The position numbers and the translations under genes are program-made. DNA of 64,000 bases from a virus. This document shows positions 51,683 through 60,876 of this stretch, piece by piece. The stretch spans positions 62,001 through 126,000 of the IMG/VR virus record IMGVR_UViG_3300036715_002050; one strand, 5' to 3'. Position 1 is the first letter of the stretch, and each line of letters begins with the position of its first letter. The notes beneath the pieces are model-generated. The model ran no database searches. It saw only the letters and a list, made by a program, of their open reading frames with translations, and was not told the DNA's origin.

Positions 51683-51683
51683 C

Positions 51684-51863
51684 ATGACCGACAAAAAAGA
51701 CGGACCCAATATAGTTGTGACTTGGGAAACCGAACCTGCTTTTGACGAAAAGGCTTACAAAGAAGTACAAGAAGAAGTTCGTAAACGCAAGTCCGAACAA
51801 GAGATCGCCGATTACGAGCTGTATTTGGTGTTGCACAAACGCTTTGGCAATCGCAAGAGGTAA
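51684..51863 (+). CDS. Small charged protein, 59 aa
   Basis: Begins one base after the deaminase stop. Charged helix (AYKEVQEEVRKRKSEQEIADY). Unknown. Confidence 0.72.
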   Translation: MTDKKDGPNIVVTWETEPAFDEKAYKEVQEEVRKRKSEQEIADYELYLVLHKRFGNRKR

Positions 51864-51867
51864 CAAA

Positions 51868-52740
51868 ATGTCCGGTGAACTGTTGTGCATTACGCCAGAA
51901 ATCACTTTTGCCAGCAAGATCCCGCTGGATCATTGCCCGACTATCATGATGTTGCACGCGCGGTTGGAGTTAGCTCAAGCTCGGTTTGATATCCACAAAA
52001 CACCGAATGGGTGGCGGTACCCGCCCAGCACTTATTGCTTAAGTGCTGGGCCCAGTCTGTTGACGGACGTGCTGTTGCGGGAAGATCTAGCGCGGGCTTA
52101 CCCCACCGCATCATACGCCAAGGAGTTGGCTGAGCGCAAGCGGCTACCCGAAGACCAACGGCTCGTCCACGAAGCTGTTTGTGTGTTGCATGCGCAAGCC
52201 GACAAACAAGCGGAGGAAATGGAAAAGACATTGGTTGCTGCTCAAACGTTGATGAAGCGGGAAGTGCCGGTACACATTGAAGATGCAGTCAACAACATTG
52301 TTGTGCCGCGACCGGCATCCCGTAAAACTTTAGCAATAAAGGCCGAAAACATGCGCATGGAAAATCAGCAAGTAAAAATCGACATGTTCACCAAGTACGT
52401 GGAAGAACAACTGCGTGAAGCTGTGCAGATGGGCTGGACTTCTTGTGAACTCATCACTACTCCCTTCCGATATGAGTCCTTGTCGGACGAATGGCTGCAC
52501 ATGTTGGCTTGCATGGTGTACCGGTTCCGCAACGAAGGGTTCCGGGTCGAACTTAGAATGTCACGTTATGGCATGGACCGGATCGATACGTTCAACGTGG
52601 ATTGGGGCACCCCTAAGCCGCGAACCAAGTGGACCGGCTGGTGGGAAGACTTGGGGTTGTGGTGGAATTTCACGCCGCTATTTAAATACATGCGGAAAAA
52701 TTTCAAGTCGATTGAACCCGATACCTCCCGGACAACATGA
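51868..52740 (+). CDS. Unknown protein, 290 aa
   Basis: Internal ATG chosen after AAGAGGTAACAAA. MSGELLCITPEITFASK; central coiled-coil (about 85-130); Trp-rich end (KWTGWWEDLGLWW). No family recognised. Confidence 0.78.
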   Translation: MSGELLCITPEITFASKIPLDHCPTIMMLHARLELAQARFDIHKTPNGWRYPPSTYCLSAGPSLLTDVLLREDLARAYPTASYAKELAERKRLPEDQRLVHEAVCVLHAQADKQAEEMEKTLVAAQTLMKREVPVHIEDAVNNIVVPRPASRKTLAIKAENMRMENQQVKIDMFTKYVEEQLREAVQMGWTSCELITTPFRYESLSDEWLHMLACMVYRFRNEGFRVELRMSRYGMDRIDTFNVDWGTPKPRTKWTGWWEDLGLWWNFTPLFKYMRKNFKSIEPDTSRTT

Positions 52741-52771
52741 TACGTCCCACAAACTTTGTTGTCTAGTCCCC

Positions 52772-52800
52772 TTGACACCTTTTCCGGGTTTTTGTAAACT
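52772..52800 (+). promoter_or_regulatory. Sigma70-like promoter
   Basis: TTGACA, 17-nt spacer, TAAACT, then GCTGTCG. Close to consensus. Confidence 0.78.
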
Positions 52801-52897
52801 GCTGTCGTCCGTCCGCCCCAAGGCGGCTGCGAGTACGACCACCAACAACACCCCCCCCTTTGGCCCCACAACCGACGAACACACAAACGAGGTCCAT

Positions 52898-53371
52898 ATG
52901 TCTATGACGTTAAGAAAAGTGATTAACAGAATGTTTTTACCCTTGGGATACGTATTGGAAACTTATGATACCGGGGCGGTGGTACTGGGAAATGATTTAT
53001 TGGATGACGGTTTAAATCACGAAGCGGCTTTGTTGGATTCCGGTTGGGTATTACGTTACGATGTTTATCGGTTGCGGAGCCAAGACGGCGACTATTCTCC
53101 ACGCGAAACCTTGATGGAAGGAGAGTTCGTGGTTGCTATGGAACACCCGCTGGGCGACGAAATCCAGTTCCACGCCTTGGCTTTGCAACTGTTTGGCTTG
53201 AGCGATACGCCCCCGTGGGGCACCGAGTTGACACCGCCCCCAGAATTGGTTATAGTCCGTGACGCAATCATGCAGGACCCGGTGACAATGTCGGTACTGT
53301 TCAACGGCATCGATTATCCGTTGGAATTCCAATCGCGGGACGGTACACCGGTAGCACGAACCGTCCCCTAA
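52898..53371 (+). CDS. Unknown protein, 157 aa
   Basis: CGAGGTCCAT before the ATG; first gene behind the promoter and immediately upstream of the first AAA+ gene. Acidic alpha/beta; no motifs recognised. Confidence 0.78.
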   Translation: MSMTLRKVINRMFLPLGYVLETYDTGAVVLGNDLLDDGLNHEAALLDSGWVLRYDVYRLRSQDGDYSPRETLMEGEFVVAMEHPLGDEIQFHALALQLFGLSDTPPWGTELTPPPELVIVRDAIMQDPVTMSVLFNGIDYPLEFQSRDGTPVARTVP

Positions 53372-53435
53372 GCGTGTAAGTTGTTTGTGTGTCAAAAGCA
53401 GTCAAAAGCAGTCAACCCTAACCCAAGGAAGTGCT

Positions 53436-55637
53436 ATGCGTAAGAATGATTTGTCGATGCCGGAAGCCGTTACTATCCCAGACCTGAACTTTTCGTTCAC
53501 CGAAGGTGGTTCGGTGACTTATAGTGGCATCGTGGCGTTGATGGCTCAAAATGCTTTTCGTGACGGTGAAGTCTTGTATGGCTATGCGTCACCCACCGAA
53601 GACGAAAACTTTTTCATCCCTCCGGACAAGCAGCCGTTGTTCGAAGAGATTGTGCGTGAAATCGTGGATCGACTAAGCATGGAGCGTGTCGACGGGGACA
53701 TCGGAATCACGCCTGATGGGAAGTTTGCGCGCGAAGACGGCATGCAACGTTTGTACATGTCGGACACGTCCGTGCTGAACGTTTCGGTCTACGTCCGCGG
53801 GACATCGTTGCAGGCCCAAACGTCCTTCTATTCGACCGACCCAGATCTGGGGCACGTGTTCGAAAAGCTCGTGCAGTTTTACAAGCTAAACCAGAAGCCC
53901 ATCCCGCCGCCCGAGCCGGAGCGTGAAGGGTCGGTGTATTGCTTGGTGACGACTCGTTCGGGTATGTCGTTCAAGGACATTGGCTCGATCTACATGCCGT
54001 TTGAGCCGAAGAACTACCCGGCAGACGTGGTGGCGGACTACGAATTCGTGGTCAAGGATATCGCATCCGTCATGCCTAATGGGCGCTTAGCGTTGATGGC
54101 GTCGGAGCCGGGTTGTGGGAAGTGCTGGGGGCGTGATACGGAAATTCTGATGCACGACGGGTCCATCAAGAAAGTCCAAGACATTGTTGCGGGCGAATTC
54201 GTAATGGGCCCCGACTCTACGCCACGCCGGGTTTTACGCACCAATACTGGGACAGGTCCCTTGTTCAAGATCGTGCCCACCAAGGGGCAGCCGTGGATTT
54301 GCAACGACGTCCACGTGTTGACTTTGGTCAGCAATGACGCCAAGTCAAAAGATGGGATCATCGACATTCCGTTAAATGAATATTTGACAAAGACGGATGC
54401 TTTCAAGCATCACCACAAACTTTTCCGCGTGCCCGTAACTTTTCCTGTGCAAGAGAAGTTGCCACTAGACCCATACTTCTTAGGATTGTGGTTTGGAGAT
54501 GGTACGAAAGACCTGAAAAGTGTGGGGATCTCCAAGCCTGACCGAGAAGTGTTGGATACGTGCCGTTCAATCGCTAAACAATTTGGTCTAGTTATTTCGA
54601 CTTCTATCTCGTCTAATGGATGCCCGACCCATCGCTTGGCTCAGGAAGAGTTGACTCGTTCGACGCCAAACAAGCTTGCACAGTTACTCAAGTCTGTTGT
54701 GGGAGAAGGCATTAACGTTCCACAAAAGTATTTGACTGCCTCTACCGAAGAACGTTTGGAATTCTTGGCCGGTTGGTTGGATTCAGACGGAGCGCTGTGT
54801 GGAACAAACTGTTACGACTTCATCCAGAAGCGCAAGGATTATTCGGACGCGGTTGCTTTCTTGGCGCGCTCAGTTGGGTTGGCTGCTTACGTGACTGAAT
54901 GCGAAAAGACTTGCCAAAACGACTTTACCGGTACATACTACCGTGTATCGATTTCTGGTGACACCTCAATTATCCCCATGAGAATTCCGCGCAAGATGGC
55001 TGCAATGCGTCAACAGATCAAAAGCGCGCTGCGCACGGGATTCGAAGTAGAGTCTATCGGTGACGGCGAATACTTTGGGTTCACGTTGGAAGGAGATGGG
55101 CGTTTGGTCATGGGTGACTTCACCGTGGGTCACAACACCAAGATGATTGAGTCCATCATCTACAACGCGCGTAACGACGCGGTGATCCCGATCTTTGTTC
55201 CTGCGCACGAAGTAGAGCACGTTGGGTCGCCGGACTTCTTGCGTGCGTTGATGGAGTTGAATGGCTCACGTAAGCTGATCGTGCTGGAGGACGCGGACTT
55301 GGCCTTGACCAAGCGCAAGAAGGGCACGCCCGGTGCGGACTTGAAGTCCATCGCCGCTCTGTTGAACTTGACGGACGGTATCTTGGGTAACACGTTAGAC
55401 TTGTACTTCTTGGTAACGACCAACGCGGAATTGCCCGAGCTAGATCCGGCCATTACCCGCCCGGGGCGTCTGTCCAAGTTGATTGCACCCAAGAAGCTGA
55501 CGGCTGTGGAAGCCGAAGAGTGCTTCTTGCACCACACCGAAACCCACCGCACTTTTAGCGAGCCGATGACGCTGGCGGCGGTGTACGAACAAATCCGTGC
55601 TCATCGCGCCAAGCAGTTGGTGTTGCCCGTAGAATAA
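53436..55637 (+). CDS. AAA+ ATPase interrupted by an intein, paralog 1, 733 aa (395 aa after splicing)
   Basis: CCAAGGAAGTGCT before the ATG. N-terminal domain (1-220) is unassigned. Walker A reads SEPGCGK then, after the intein (230-567), T; Walker B is LIVLEDAD, sensor-1-like LVTTNA and an RPGRL arginine-finger region follow, as in BCS1/spastin-like AAA proteins. Function in the phage unknown; remodelling of protein or nucleoprotein complexes is the usual role. A homolog with the same layout lies at 56863. Confidence 0.9.
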   Translation: MRKNDLSMPEAVTIPDLNFSFTEGGSVTYSGIVALMAQNAFRDGEVLYGYASPTEDENFFIPPDKQPLFEEIVREIVDRLSMERVDGDIGITPDGKFAREDGMQRLYMSDTSVLNVSVYVRGTSLQAQTSFYSTDPDLGHVFEKLVQFYKLNQKPIPPPEPEREGSVYCLVTTRSGMSFKDIGSIYMPFEPKNYPADVVADYEFVVKDIASVMPNGRLALMASEPGCGKCWGRDTEILMHDGSIKKVQDIVAGEFVMGPDSTPRRVLRTNTGTGPLFKIVPTKGQPWICNDVHVLTLVSNDAKSKDGIIDIPLNEYLTKTDAFKHHHKLFRVPVTFPVQEKLPLDPYFLGLWFGDGTKDLKSVGISKPDREVLDTCRSIAKQFGLVISTSISSNGCPTHRLAQEELTRSTPNKLAQLLKSVVGEGINVPQKYLTASTEERLEFLAGWLDSDGALCGTNCYDFIQKRKDYSDAVAFLARSVGLAAYVTECEKTCQNDFTGTYYRVSISGDTSIIPMRIPRKMAAMRQQIKSALRTGFEVESIGDGEYFGFTLEGDGRLVMGDFTVGHNTKMIESIIYNARNDAVIPIFVPAHEVEHVGSPDFLRALMELNGSRKLIVLEDADLALTKRKKGTPGADLKSIAALLNLTDGILGNTLDLYFLVTTNAELPELDPAITRPGRLSKLIAPKKLTAVEAEECFLHHTETHRTFSEPMTLAAVYEQIRAHRAKQLVLPVE
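54123..55136 (+). mobile_element. LAGLIDADG intein in Walker A, 338 aa
   Basis: Begins CWGRDTEILM (block A with Cys1) directly after GCGK and ends DFTVGHN (block G with His-Asn) before Thr, so +1 is Thr. Two LAGLIDADG-type motifs, LGLWFGDGT and LAGWLDSDG, indicate an embedded homing endonuclease with intact acidic residues. The insertion point is the P-loop K/T junction. Confidence 0.93.
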
Positions 55638-55658
55638 GTTGGCGTCCAAGGAGGGTCG

Positions 55659-55892
55659 ATGACGATTGAGTATTCTAAGACATGGTCTGGACAAGACAAT
55701 TCGTCACCTTTGTGGGATGATGGGCATTGGGGGTGGATAGTCGACGATGATGCTGGACAAGTTCCATGGGAAGGAAACATGCGCCCTGCCGGTGACAAGC
55801 GATTCGACTTGAACCGTGCGATGAATTGCGTGGACGCGTATGGTGAAGTGTGTCTGTCCGATACCTCTTTTGTAAAGGTGACCGATGAGTAA
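55659..55892 (+). CDS. Unknown acidic protein, 77 aa
   Basis: AAGGAGGGTCG before the ATG. Trp/Asp/Gly-rich (LWDDGHWGWIVDDDAGQVPW). Overlaps the next gene by 8 nt. Confidence 0.8.
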   Translation: MTIEYSKTWSGQDNSSPLWDDGHWGWIVDDDAGQVPWEGNMRPAGDKRFDLNRAMNCVDAYGEVCLSDTSFVKVTDE

Positions 55893-56148
55893 TCCCAAAG
55901 CCGCGTGGCCGCCCGCATCGGCGCCGCCCAAAGAACAACAGGAGCGGTCAGTTCGTGTAGATCGTGCCAACCAATATTGGTTGATAAGCCGCCGCGGCGC
56001 GCCACATGTGGGTCACCAAACCAAGACAGAACAACTCATGGGCTCGTGGTGGGTGAAGTTTCACGGTGGCGCGCCGGAACGTATCGATTGGTACGACCGG
56101 CAAGAGCGGTCGACGGTTGACACAATGGATTTGGTGCTCGATGAATGA
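55885..56148 (+). CDS. Unknown protein, 87 aa
   Basis: AAAGGTGACCG before the ATG. Basic, Trp-containing (SWWVKFHGGAPERIDWYDR). Overlaps next by 8 nt. Confidence 0.78.
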   Translation: MSNPKAAWPPASAPPKEQQERSVRVDRANQYWLISRRGAPHVGHQTKTEQLMGSWWVKFHGGAPERIDWYDRQERSTVDTMDLVLDE

Positions 56149-56422
56149 CCTAGATGAGTTCTACGGTGCGCTCGGCAAGCAATACGTTCCGTCACCCAAA
56201 GAGTTAGACGATGATGGGCCGGACTGTTGGTGGTCAGAAGACGGGAACGACCCCACGTCCTACAAGTACGATGGGACAGATTGGAAAGCGCTGGACGACG
56301 GTGGAGCAGACGATGGTCCCGGGCGCTGTTGGTGTGAAGAAGACGAATCGGAACGTATGGCAACGCGGGCAGCCCGAAAGTTTTTGCGGACTTATTCGAT
56401 GGGAGATCCCGATGTCCTATGA
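56141..56422 (+). CDS. Unknown acidic protein, 93 aa
   Basis: Overlaps the preceding gene. Very acidic with CW pairs (DDDGPDCWWSEDG; RCWCEEDESE). Unknown. Confidence 0.78.
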   Translation: MNDLDEFYGALGKQYVPSPKELDDDGPDCWWSEDGNDPTSYKYDGTDWKALDDGGADDGPGRCWCEEDESERMATRAARKFLRTYSMGDPDVL

Positions 56423-56657
56423 CTGGAACGTCCGCAAAGAGATCAAGCGCCGGGAGCATCCGTGGAATCCGACCCGGTTTTACTTGTATGATTCGGGGCC
56501 GCACCAGCCCGTGCTAGAAGCACGCGCAAGACAAACACAAAAGAATCCGGAACGAGAGGGTTGGCAATTCGGGAACACCTGGCCCTATGCGTATCACCGC
56601 ACGTGGTCCGCGCCACTACAAACACAGTACCTTGACATGGACCCGGAAGCCGACTAG
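56412..56657 (+). CDS. Unknown protein, 81 aa
   Basis: GGGAGATCCCG before the ATG, overlapping the previous end. Basic, aromatic-rich. Its last codons overlap the next promoter. Confidence 0.72.
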   Translation: MSYDWNVRKEIKRREHPWNPTRFYLYDSGPHQPVLEARARQTQKNPEREGWQFGNTWPYAYHRTWSAPLQTQYLDMDPEAD

Positions 56658-56660
56658 GAT
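56632..56660 (+). promoter_or_regulatory. Sigma70-like promoter
   Basis: TTGACA, 17-nt spacer, TAGGAT. An ATG at 56668 lies where transcription should begin, and its frame runs unbroken into the AAA+ gene. Confidence 0.7.
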
Positions 56661-56862
56661 GGTGGTCATGGGTTACACGGGATGGACCGATGAAGACCCG
56701 GAAGAAGACCGCGACCGGGGGTACAACGCTCGTCAATCCGGGAGCCAACCGGTAGAATACCAAGCGCATTTTGTGTATGATGCAACAAAATTCGGGATAG
56801 AAAATCTTAGGTCTTATTTTGGAAAATGGCAGCGCGAACACGTAGGACACGAGGAAACACAA

Positions 56863-59100
56863 ATGACTGACGCAAACAACAAGCCCGCCCCCGCCAAGAA
56901 GCTTGGGTACAACATTTCGCAAGACTCGACCTTGAACGGTCAAGTGGTTGCGTACCAGCACTTCTTGGAAAACGGGTTGGTAATCCACAAAAAGAACAAG
57001 GGCATCCACGTCCCCTACAGCCGCTTGAAGGAGTTCAATACGCAGCTAGCTAAACAACTGCAAGGCTTTGAATTGCGCATCCAAAACGGCACGTCGTCTA
57101 TGTACCAGCGCGTGGTGGAAGGTGTGCCCGGCAACGACTTTGTGTTCACGTATCGTTCCAAGGCGGAAAAGCACGTGGAAATCAATGTGACGTGCATGTC
57201 TGACCGCCCGGACTTTTCGCTGGGATTCTTGCGCCAACTGGTCAAGTTCAGGCGAGTCATCAAAGGCGACAAGTTTATTTCGCTGTTGACGATTGTCAAC
57301 GGCCAAGTGTCGTTGTCCCGTCAAAAGGTGGACGTGAAGACGTTCTCGGAGCGCCACTACAATGACACGATGATCCCGATTTACCACAAGATGATGAAAA
57401 AGGTGAACACGGGTGACGGGGTAGGGAAGATCGCGCTGTTGACGGGGTTGCCCGGAACCGCCAAGTGTCTCGGCTTGGGTACCAAGGTGATTAAGTTTGA
57501 CGGCTCTATCGTCAACGTGGAAGACGTTGTGGTTGGTGATGTGCTTATGGGTCCTGACTCTAAGCCTCGTATCGTCCAGTCCGTAAGCCGTGGCGAGTCT
57601 CCGTTGTATAAGATCGTTCCTACCAAGGGCGAATCTTGGGTGTGCAACGATGTTCACGTGCTAACTCTAGTCCATTCTACTAAAAATGAAGTGGTAGATA
57701 TTGCTCTGCCTGATTATATGTCTAGCAATAAATCGTTCAAGGAAAAGGCAAAGCTATTTCAGCCTGAAAACGGCGTGGAGTTTCAAACGTCGCAAGATAA
57801 ACTACCAATCGACCCGTACTTTGTCGGCGTGTGGCTGGGTGATGGGACTAAGCAGTTCGATGTTTCTGGGGTTAACCCGTCACGACTAAATGGCGTTCAC
57901 ATCAGTAAGCCCGACCAGGAGATCCGGGATATGTGCGCAAATGAAGCCGCAAAGTGGGGGCTTGCTCTCAACACTACTTATGGCGGTAATACTAATTCAT
58001 GCCCGACCTATCGTTTGTCAGCAGGACGTGGTCTGGGTGAACCAAAAGAAAATCGCAATCCTCTTTTGACCGAAATGCAGAAGCTATTCCCCAATCGCGT
58101 TATCCACATTCCTGCAATTTACCTACGCGCCTCTCGTGCAGAACGTCTGGAACTGTTGGCTGGGATCTTGGATACCGACGGATATTTGGGCGATAATTGT
58201 TATGAGATTTCTCAAAAGTCCGTGACGCTAGCAAATGACATTGCATTCTTGGCACGCTCCGTCGGGCTCAAGGTTACGCAGACTGTGACGACCGTAAATA
58301 AAGGACATTATACCAAAGCCCAAATCTCTGGGCATGTGGACATGATTCCTTGCCGAATCGCACGTAAGCAAGCTCAGCCGCGCAAGCAAGTCAAGAATGC
58401 CCTGCGTACCGGTTTTAAAGTGGAGTCAATTGGTGTAGGTCCTTACGCGGGGTTCACCCTGGATGGCGATGGTCGTTTCTTGCTAGGCGATTTTACGGTT
58501 ACTCACAACACTACGTTGTTGCAGGCAATTGCGCATGACTTGGACGAGGACAAGGCTATCGCGGCCTTCGTCAATCCTTGGGACTTTTCCCAAAAGTTCG
58601 ATGACAACTTTGTTATTCAGCTAGCTGACCAGTGCCGAGGCAAGAGACTGGTGCTGTTCATCGAAGACTCGGAAGCCATCATCGGGCCCCGCAATGACGG
58701 CAACTCCGGCCACGTGTCGCGTCTGCTGAACTTGACGGACGGGATTTTGGGCAAGATTTTGGACATCTTCGTGGTGTGCACAGCCAACCAGCGCCAAGTG
58801 GATATCGACTCGGCTTTGACGCGCGCTGGGCGCTGCTTGGTTAACGTGGAAGTGCTGCCACTGGAGCGTGAAAAGGCCAATGGGCTGTACTGGTTTGAGC
58901 GCGACCAACTGTGCAAGAAGCATGGTTTGGAGTGCGTGACCCCCACGGACGAGAAAGCTTTCAACGCGGTTTTTAAGGACGAGGCCACCGTAGCCGAAGT
59001 GTACCAGCGCTTCTATGATGACACCGCCCGCACCGTCGAAGACTCGCTGGGGCAAACCGTCACCACCAAGAAGAAGGGCAAGATGGGGTTTGGGTCGTGA
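56863..59100 (+). CDS. AAA+ ATPase interrupted by an intein, paralog 2, 745 aa (397 aa after splicing)
   Basis: ATG at 56863 chosen for its GAGGAAACACAA site; an upstream in-frame ATG at 56668 would add 65 residues and could be used from a leaderless transcript. Walker A is TGLPGTAK then T after the intein; Walker B LVLFIEDSE, sensor VVCTANQ and ALTRAGR finger region follow. Same architecture and spliced length as the ATPase at 53436, so the two probably form a pair, perhaps a hetero-oligomer. C-terminal Lys/Gly tail (TKKKGKMGFGS). Confidence 0.9.
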   Translation: MTDANNKPAPAKKLGYNISQDSTLNGQVVAYQHFLENGLVIHKKNKGIHVPYSRLKEFNTQLAKQLQGFELRIQNGTSSMYQRVVEGVPGNDFVFTYRSKAEKHVEINVTCMSDRPDFSLGFLRQLVKFRRVIKGDKFISLLTIVNGQVSLSRQKVDVKTFSERHYNDTMIPIYHKMMKKVNTGDGVGKIALLTGLPGTAKCLGLGTKVIKFDGSIVNVEDVVVGDVLMGPDSKPRIVQSVSRGESPLYKIVPTKGESWVCNDVHVLTLVHSTKNEVVDIALPDYMSSNKSFKEKAKLFQPENGVEFQTSQDKLPIDPYFVGVWLGDGTKQFDVSGVNPSRLNGVHISKPDQEIRDMCANEAAKWGLALNTTYGGNTNSCPTYRLSAGRGLGEPKENRNPLLTEMQKLFPNRVIHIPAIYLRASRAERLELLAGILDTDGYLGDNCYEISQKSVTLANDIAFLARSVGLKVTQTVTTVNKGHYTKAQISGHVDMIPCRIARKQAQPRKQVKNALRTGFKVESIGVGPYAGFTLDGDGRFLLGDFTVTHNTTLLQAIAHDLDEDKAIAAFVNPWDFSQKFDDNFVIQLADQCRGKRLVLFIEDSEAIIGPRNDGNSGHVSRLLNLTDGILGKILDIFVVCTANQRQVDIDSALTRAGRCLVNVEVLPLEREKANGLYWFERDQLCKKHGLECVTPTDEKAFNAVFKDEATVAEVYQRFYDDTARTVEDSLGQTVTTKKKGKMGFGS
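57466..58509 (+). mobile_element. LAGLIDADG intein in Walker A, 348 aa
   Basis: Begins CLGLGTKVIKFDG after GTAK and ends DFTVTHN before Thr. Endonuclease motifs VGVWLGDGT and LAGILDTDG. Clearly homologous to the intein at 54123 and at the identical K/T site. Confidence 0.93.
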
Positions 59101-59537
59101 TCTACAAGCTAGGTGACGATTGGTCCGGCAAAAAGCACACGTTAGAAAGTGCCACCAAACGCTTGGAAGACCTAGGGAATCTGGAACAAGGGTGGTATGG
59201 TCACGACTCATACCCCGGTTTAGCTATCCAACCCGAATATATCAAATACGGGTTGAAGTTATTGACGGCGCTAAGGGGGGCTGGGTGCAACTTGCCGTCG
59301 TTGTTTCCTGGCATCGAAGGCTCCTTGATCTTGGAATGGATGGATTCACGGATCAATTTTGACATCGAAGTAACGTTCGAAGGTGCGGTTTTGCACACAT
59401 TTGCACTGGCACCCGAAGACGACCGTGAGTTGTATGAAAAGCTGGACCCATCGCCTAAAGTAGCCGCCGTCCGTGTGCAAGAGATAATGGAAAAAGTGTG
59501 CAAGGAGTGGCTGCCATGTCCAACCCCGTCACCCTAG
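59097..59537 (+). CDS. Unknown protein, 146 aa
   Basis: GTGA overlap with the AAA+ gene. Alpha/beta; NLEQGWYGHDSYPGLAIQPE near the N-terminus. I recall similar short segments in phage proteins of unknown function. Unassigned. Confidence 0.78.
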   Translation: MIYKLGDDWSGKKHTLESATKRLEDLGNLEQGWYGHDSYPGLAIQPEYIKYGLKLLTALRGAGCNLPSLFPGIEGSLILEWMDSRINFDIEVTFEGAVLHTFALAPEDDRELYEKLDPSPKVAAVRVQEIMEKVCKEWLPCPTPSP

Positions 59538-59710
59538 AAGACGTACGCCGGGTCCTCAAGACCGGCGCTATGTCGGGTAAAGAAATCGCCATCGCTTTGG
59601 GAGCAGACACCCTACGGGCAAGCGCTTTGTCTGATTTGTTGCTGGACGCCCTGTTGCACGGGCGCTTGCTGTGTACATGGGACGGCAAAATCTGTTTGCG
59701 GAAGGAATGA
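59516..59710 (+). CDS. Small HTH-like protein, 64 aa
   Basis: AAGGAGTGGCTGCC before the ATG, overlapping the previous gene end. SGKEIAIALGADTLRASALSD followed by LLLDALLHGRLLCTWDGKI looks like a compact winged-helix. DNA binding is inference. Confidence 0.65.
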   Translation: MSNPVTLEDVRRVLKTGAMSGKEIAIALGADTLRASALSDLLLDALLHGRLLCTWDGKICLRKE

Positions 59711-59714
59711 TCGA

Positions 59715-60266
59715 ATGGGCTATGAAAATTTGCTTAGTAGTGATTCGATAGAGTGGTCCACAGACCCGCGTGTTTTTGCATCTTTGAATAAAGAGTTCGC
59801 GTTTACGTTAGACCCGTGTTGCACGGCACAAAACGCCACTTGTACCAAGTTCTATACTAAAGAGCAAGACGGTCTGAAGCAGTCTTGGGCTAAAGAAACA
59901 GTTTTTATGAATCCGCCATACGGCAACGCTAAGCAGCCTTGCCAAAAGAATTGCCGCAAGAAAGGTTGTGCAAAACGCGGGTATCACCAACTCGTATATG
60001 AACCCGGAATCCAAGACTGGATCAAGAAAGCCATCCGCGAAGCTTGGGTCGGCCAAGCTACCGTAGTAATGCTTATTCCAGCCCGTACAGAAACCAAGTG
60101 GTTTGGATTATTTACAGATTTAGCTTCGGAAATCCGTTTTTATAAAGGGCGACTCCGTTTTGGTGGAATGGGTAGTGTAGCACCATTCCCTTCGGCAGCG
60201 GTGGTCTTGACTCCGACCGGTCCTATGACTAAGATGCCGGTGGTGCGTTGGGTGCGTCCGTGGTAA
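59715..60266 (+). CDS. dam: DNA N6-adenine methyltransferase (phage Dam family), 183 aa
   Basis: EWSTDPRVFASLNKEFAFTL, DPCC, QDGLKQSW, FMNPPYGN (catalytic NPPY at 66-69) and VVMLIPARTETKWF with RLRFGG match the phage DNA N-6-adenine-methyltransferase family in order. It would methylate adenine in phage DNA, for example to evade restriction. Contains a Cys-rich insert after NPPY (CQKNCRKKGC). Confidence 0.93.
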   Translation: MGYENLLSSDSIEWSTDPRVFASLNKEFAFTLDPCCTAQNATCTKFYTKEQDGLKQSWAKETVFMNPPYGNAKQPCQKNCRKKGCAKRGYHQLVYEPGIQDWIKKAIREAWVGQATVVMLIPARTETKWFGLFTDLASEIRFYKGRLRFGGMGSVAPFPSAAVVLTPTGPMTKMPVVRWVRPW

Positions 60267-60321
60267 AGCGCGGACGCTCTTATTTTCGAGGCGGTCTTGG
60301 GAACAACAAAGAACACAAAGA

Positions 60322-60594
60322 TTGTGGCTTGACCAACAAATTGGGTTTTATATTGACACAAAAACCGCTCAAGGCACTTATCGACAGTGCTTTCTAGAAA
60401 GCACACCAGAACAGTCCGACATACACGACAACAAAGATTTTGTAGTGTCATCTTACAGAATGGATTTGTGGCCTTGGAATTCGTGGGAAGACCGTTACAA
60501 TGATCCCAAAAAGGTTTTTTGTTATGAATTCGTTCCACGCATACGCCACTTTGGACCAGACGTAGTTTACAGAGAAGACTTACCGGAGGATTAA
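60322..60594 (+). CDS. Unknown protein, 90 aa
   Basis: No ATG in frame; TTG at 60322 after CACAAAGA is the only plausible start. Aromatic, acidic protein (MDLWPWNSWEDRYNDPKKV). Unknown. Confidence 0.6.
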   Translation: MWLDQQIGFYIDTKTAQGTYRQCFLESTPEQSDIHDNKDFVVSSYRMDLWPWNSWEDRYNDPKKVFCYEFVPRIRHFGPDVVYREDLPED

Positions 60595-60595
60595 A

Positions 60596-60865
60596 ATGAC
60601 TTTGTTAGAGCAACTGTTCAAGCATAACGTAGATAAGCTATTGGAAGCAGGCAGTTTGAAGCCGACGACCAAGCTGACGCAAATCCGACCAGAAACGTGT
60701 ACGGTAGAGTTCGAGTGGGTGGTGGCAGACAACGACGTGGAGTACGTGCGGGCATTAGCCAAGGTAAGCGATCCCAAGAAGATCGTGTTGGCGGCTATGG
60801 TACCCGGGCCCGGATTGGTTGCGCACTTTTCGTTGGAAACGTGGAAAGAAATGTTGGAGATGTAA
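60596..60865 (+). CDS. Unknown protein, 89 aa
   Basis: CCGGAGGATTAAA before the ATG. Helical start (LLEQLFKHNVDKLLEAG), beta middle. Unknown. Confidence 0.8.
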   Translation: MTLLEQLFKHNVDKLLEAGSLKPTTKLTQIRPETCTVEFEWVVADNDVEYVRALAKVSDPKKIVLAAMVPGPGLVAHFSLETWKEMLEM

Positions 60866-60876
60866 AAAGGAGCGCC

